From contig CALHVK010000061.1 in NCBI GenBank assembly GCA_938039195.1, positions 1 to 5,812 on the forward strand: a stretch of DNA of 5,812 nt, in the 5' to 3' direction. The DNA comes from an uncultured Carnobacteriaceae bacterium. Its GTDB lineage: Bacteria > Bacillota > Bacilli > Lactobacillales > Aerococcaceae. Of the stretch, positions 4,501 to 5,812 are shown one piece after another (positions within the stretch are counted from its first letter, which is position 1; every line of letters begins with the position of its first letter). The notes beneath the pieces were generated by a model. That model saw nothing but the letters and a program-made list of their open reading frames with translations. It did not search any database and was not told the origin of the DNA. A program made the position numbers and the translations under genes.

Positions 4501-5812
4501 ATGCAAAAAGTACGTAATAAACAAAAAGGTATGATTGCAGGAGCAAGAGTATTAGGAGCAAGCCTAATCTTGAGCACAAGTCTGTTAGCGCCATTCGCAA
4601 CAGTTTATGCAGAAACAGGTGAAGGAAGAGTTCCTAATGTAGTACTGCCAAATGGAGTTCCAAAAAACTATGATTTAACATGGTTTGATGAGTTTGATGG
4701 GGACAAACTTGATAGAACAAAATGGGATTATTCTCTTTCAAGTTTCGACCCTAAAGCAAGAACACAGATGCATTTCACAGATGACCCAGCGAACGTTTCT
4801 TTAAAAGATGGAATTCTTCATTTAACGGCACTCTATACGCCGAAGCAATGGAAGTGGAATGACCAAACAAAAAAACATGAATGGGTAGACCGTGAGAATA
4901 CTTATGTAGATTCAAAGACAAAACAAACGATTACTTATAAAGCGCCATTTACTTCTGGTGCGATTCAAACACGTGACCGTCATGGAAAAGTCCTTACTGA
5001 ATTCAAAGGTGATTTTTATGCCGAATCACGTATCAAGTTACCATTTAGTGAATCTTCATGGGCTTCCTTCTGGATGACTGGAACAAAAGGCGGGGGCTCT
5101 CCTAAGAGTGGAGAAATTGACGTCTTCGAGTCTAAAGGCTATGATCCAACATTCATTCAAGCAAATATCCATACAGCACCGACACCTGAGCCGGGCAAGG
5201 AAAAGTATAGTGATCAATATCAAAAGAAACTTCCTAATAATGGAGATACGCAAACAGATTTCCACACATACGGTGTCCTAAAAGAAGGCGATAAAATTAC
5301 TTTCTTCTATGATGGAAAAGCACTTTATACAAAAAAATATAGCGAGATAAAAAATAAGGAAGCATTTGTCAACCCAGAAAATGGATTTATTTTACGATTA
5401 ACACATATCGTAGGTGGTTCATTTGTGAAGGACTTTGATGGCGGTACTCGTAACTATACGGATGCGATTCCTTACAAAGATAGTTATAAGGATGGAAATC
5501 GTTCAGATATGCAAATCGACTATGTTCGCGTATGGCAACCAAATGCTAAACCTGTGACAACAGAAGCGCCAACAACGACAACGGTCGCTCCAACAACAAC
5601 GGTCGCTCCGACTACGACTACAACAACGACAGAGGCGTCAACAACTACAGTAGCGCCGACTACGACAGAAGCTCCTACAACAACGGAGGCGCCAACAACT
5701 ACAGTAGCGCCGACTACGACAGAAGCTCCTACAACAACGGAGGCACCAACAACTACGGTAGCGCCGACTACGACAGAAGCTACTACGACAACGGAAGCAC
5801 CTACTACAACAG
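4501..5812 (+). CDS. Secreted GH16 glycoside hydrolase (laminarinase-like) with Thr-rich tail, 3' truncated
   Basis: The frame is open from ATG 4501 to the right edge (437 residues, no stop). The start follows aggaga at 4489-4494. A signal peptide covers residues 1-37: basic N-terminus, hydrophobic core from about 17, likely cleavage at VYA|ET. The catalytic domain (about 58-347) shows GH16 landmarks: WFDEFDG 61-67; FTSGAIQT 150-157; FYAESRIKLP about 172-181; SWASFWMTG; GEIDVFES with E205 as predicted nucleophile, D207, and E210 as acid/base; FHTYGV; LTHIVGG; and MQIDYVRVWQ at the end. The ExDxxE spacing is the laminarinase-type active site, whereas Bacillus lichenases have ExDxE, so a beta-1,3- or 1,3/1,4-glucan substrate is more likely; this is inferred. 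From residue 353 a Thr-rich tail begins, probably a wall-spanning or glycosylated linker to an anchor outside the window. A Trp- and Lys-rich insert (about 112-149) before FTSGAIQT looks longer than usual. The family call is firm; substrate and anchoring are open. Confidence 0.93.
   Translation, partial: MQKVRNKQKGMIAGARVLGASLILSTSLLAPFATVYAETGEGRVPNVVLPNGVPKNYDLTWFDEFDGDKLDRTKWDYSLSSFDPKARTQMHFTDDPANVSLKDGILHLTALYTPKQWKWNDQTKKHEWVDRENTYVDSKTKQTITYKAPFTSGAIQTRDRHGKVLTEFKGDFYAESRIKLPFSESSWASFWMTGTKGGGSPKSGEIDVFESKGYDPTFIQANIHTAPTPEPGKEKYSDQYQKKLPNNGDTQTDFHTYGVLKEGDKITFFYDGKALYTKKYSEIKNKEAFVNPENGFILRLTHIVGGSFVKDFDGGTRNYTDAIPYKDSYKDGNRSDMQIDYVRVWQPNAKPVTTEAPTTTTVAPTTTVAPTTTTTTTEASTTTVAPTTTEAPTTTEAPTTTVAPTTTEAPTTTEAPTTTVAPTTTEATTTTEAPTTT
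5641..5812 (+). repeat. 54-bp tandem repeat encoding a Thr-rich linker
   Basis: Three full 54-base units start at 5641, 5695 and 5749, and a fourth begins at 5803. The unit encodes TTTVAPTTTEAPTTTEAP. Units 1 and 2 differ at one base; unit 3 has more changes, including Thr for one Pro. Upstream, 5557-5640 carries shorter, irregular versions of the same motif (PTTTVA, TTTTTTEAS). The array continues past the right edge. Such Thr/Pro-rich mucin-like segments in wall proteins act as spacers and are often O-glycosylated (family knowledge, not shown here). Confidence 0.95.

Overview
The window comes from a low-GC Gram-positive bacterium (Firmicutes), most likely in the Lactobacillales. The evidence is AT-rich DNA, AGGAGG-type ribosome binding sites, an LPXTG sortase signal, a T-box leader, and an isoleucyl-tRNA synthetase whose sequence looks like those of the streptococcus/enterococcus/carnobacterium group. 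I cannot fix the genus from this sequence alone. An oral or mucosal commensal of the Granulicatella type would fit, but that is a guess.

There are three genes, all on the + strand and apparently three separate transcription units. (1) Positions 2-898 hold the 3' end of a gene for a cell-wall-anchored surface protein: a KPTPDPE-repeat stalk, one beta-rich domain, a Pro/Thr/Ala linker and an LPNTG sorting signal, closed by a terminator at 972-1007. (2) Positions 1022-4182 hold the ileS unit: a promoter, a T-box riboswitch with an ATC (Ile) specifier, mutually exclusive antiterminator and terminator, a complete 929-residue IleRS, and a strong terminator followed by a second one about 30 bases on. 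(3) Positions 4501-5812 hold the 5' part of a gene for a secreted GH16 glycoside hydrolase (laminarinase-like ExDxxE active site) followed by a Thr-rich repeat tail that runs off the window.

The non-coding stretches are 899-1350 (terminator, promoter, T-box) and 4141-4500 (two terminators, then an AT-rich upstream region with weak promoter candidates and a short inverted repeat). The two outer genes encode surface or secreted proteins with low-complexity repeats, and they sit on either side of a housekeeping gene whose control is self-contained. Nothing indicates that the three products work in one pathway. I see no transposase, integrase, CRISPR array, tRNA or rRNA gene.

I found no clearly new biological system. 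The points most worth a second look are the readable T-box switch, the 63-base higher-order period in the stalk repeat, the 54-base Thr-rich repeat, the tandem terminators after ileS, and a 51-codon frame through the T-box that overlaps the ileS start.
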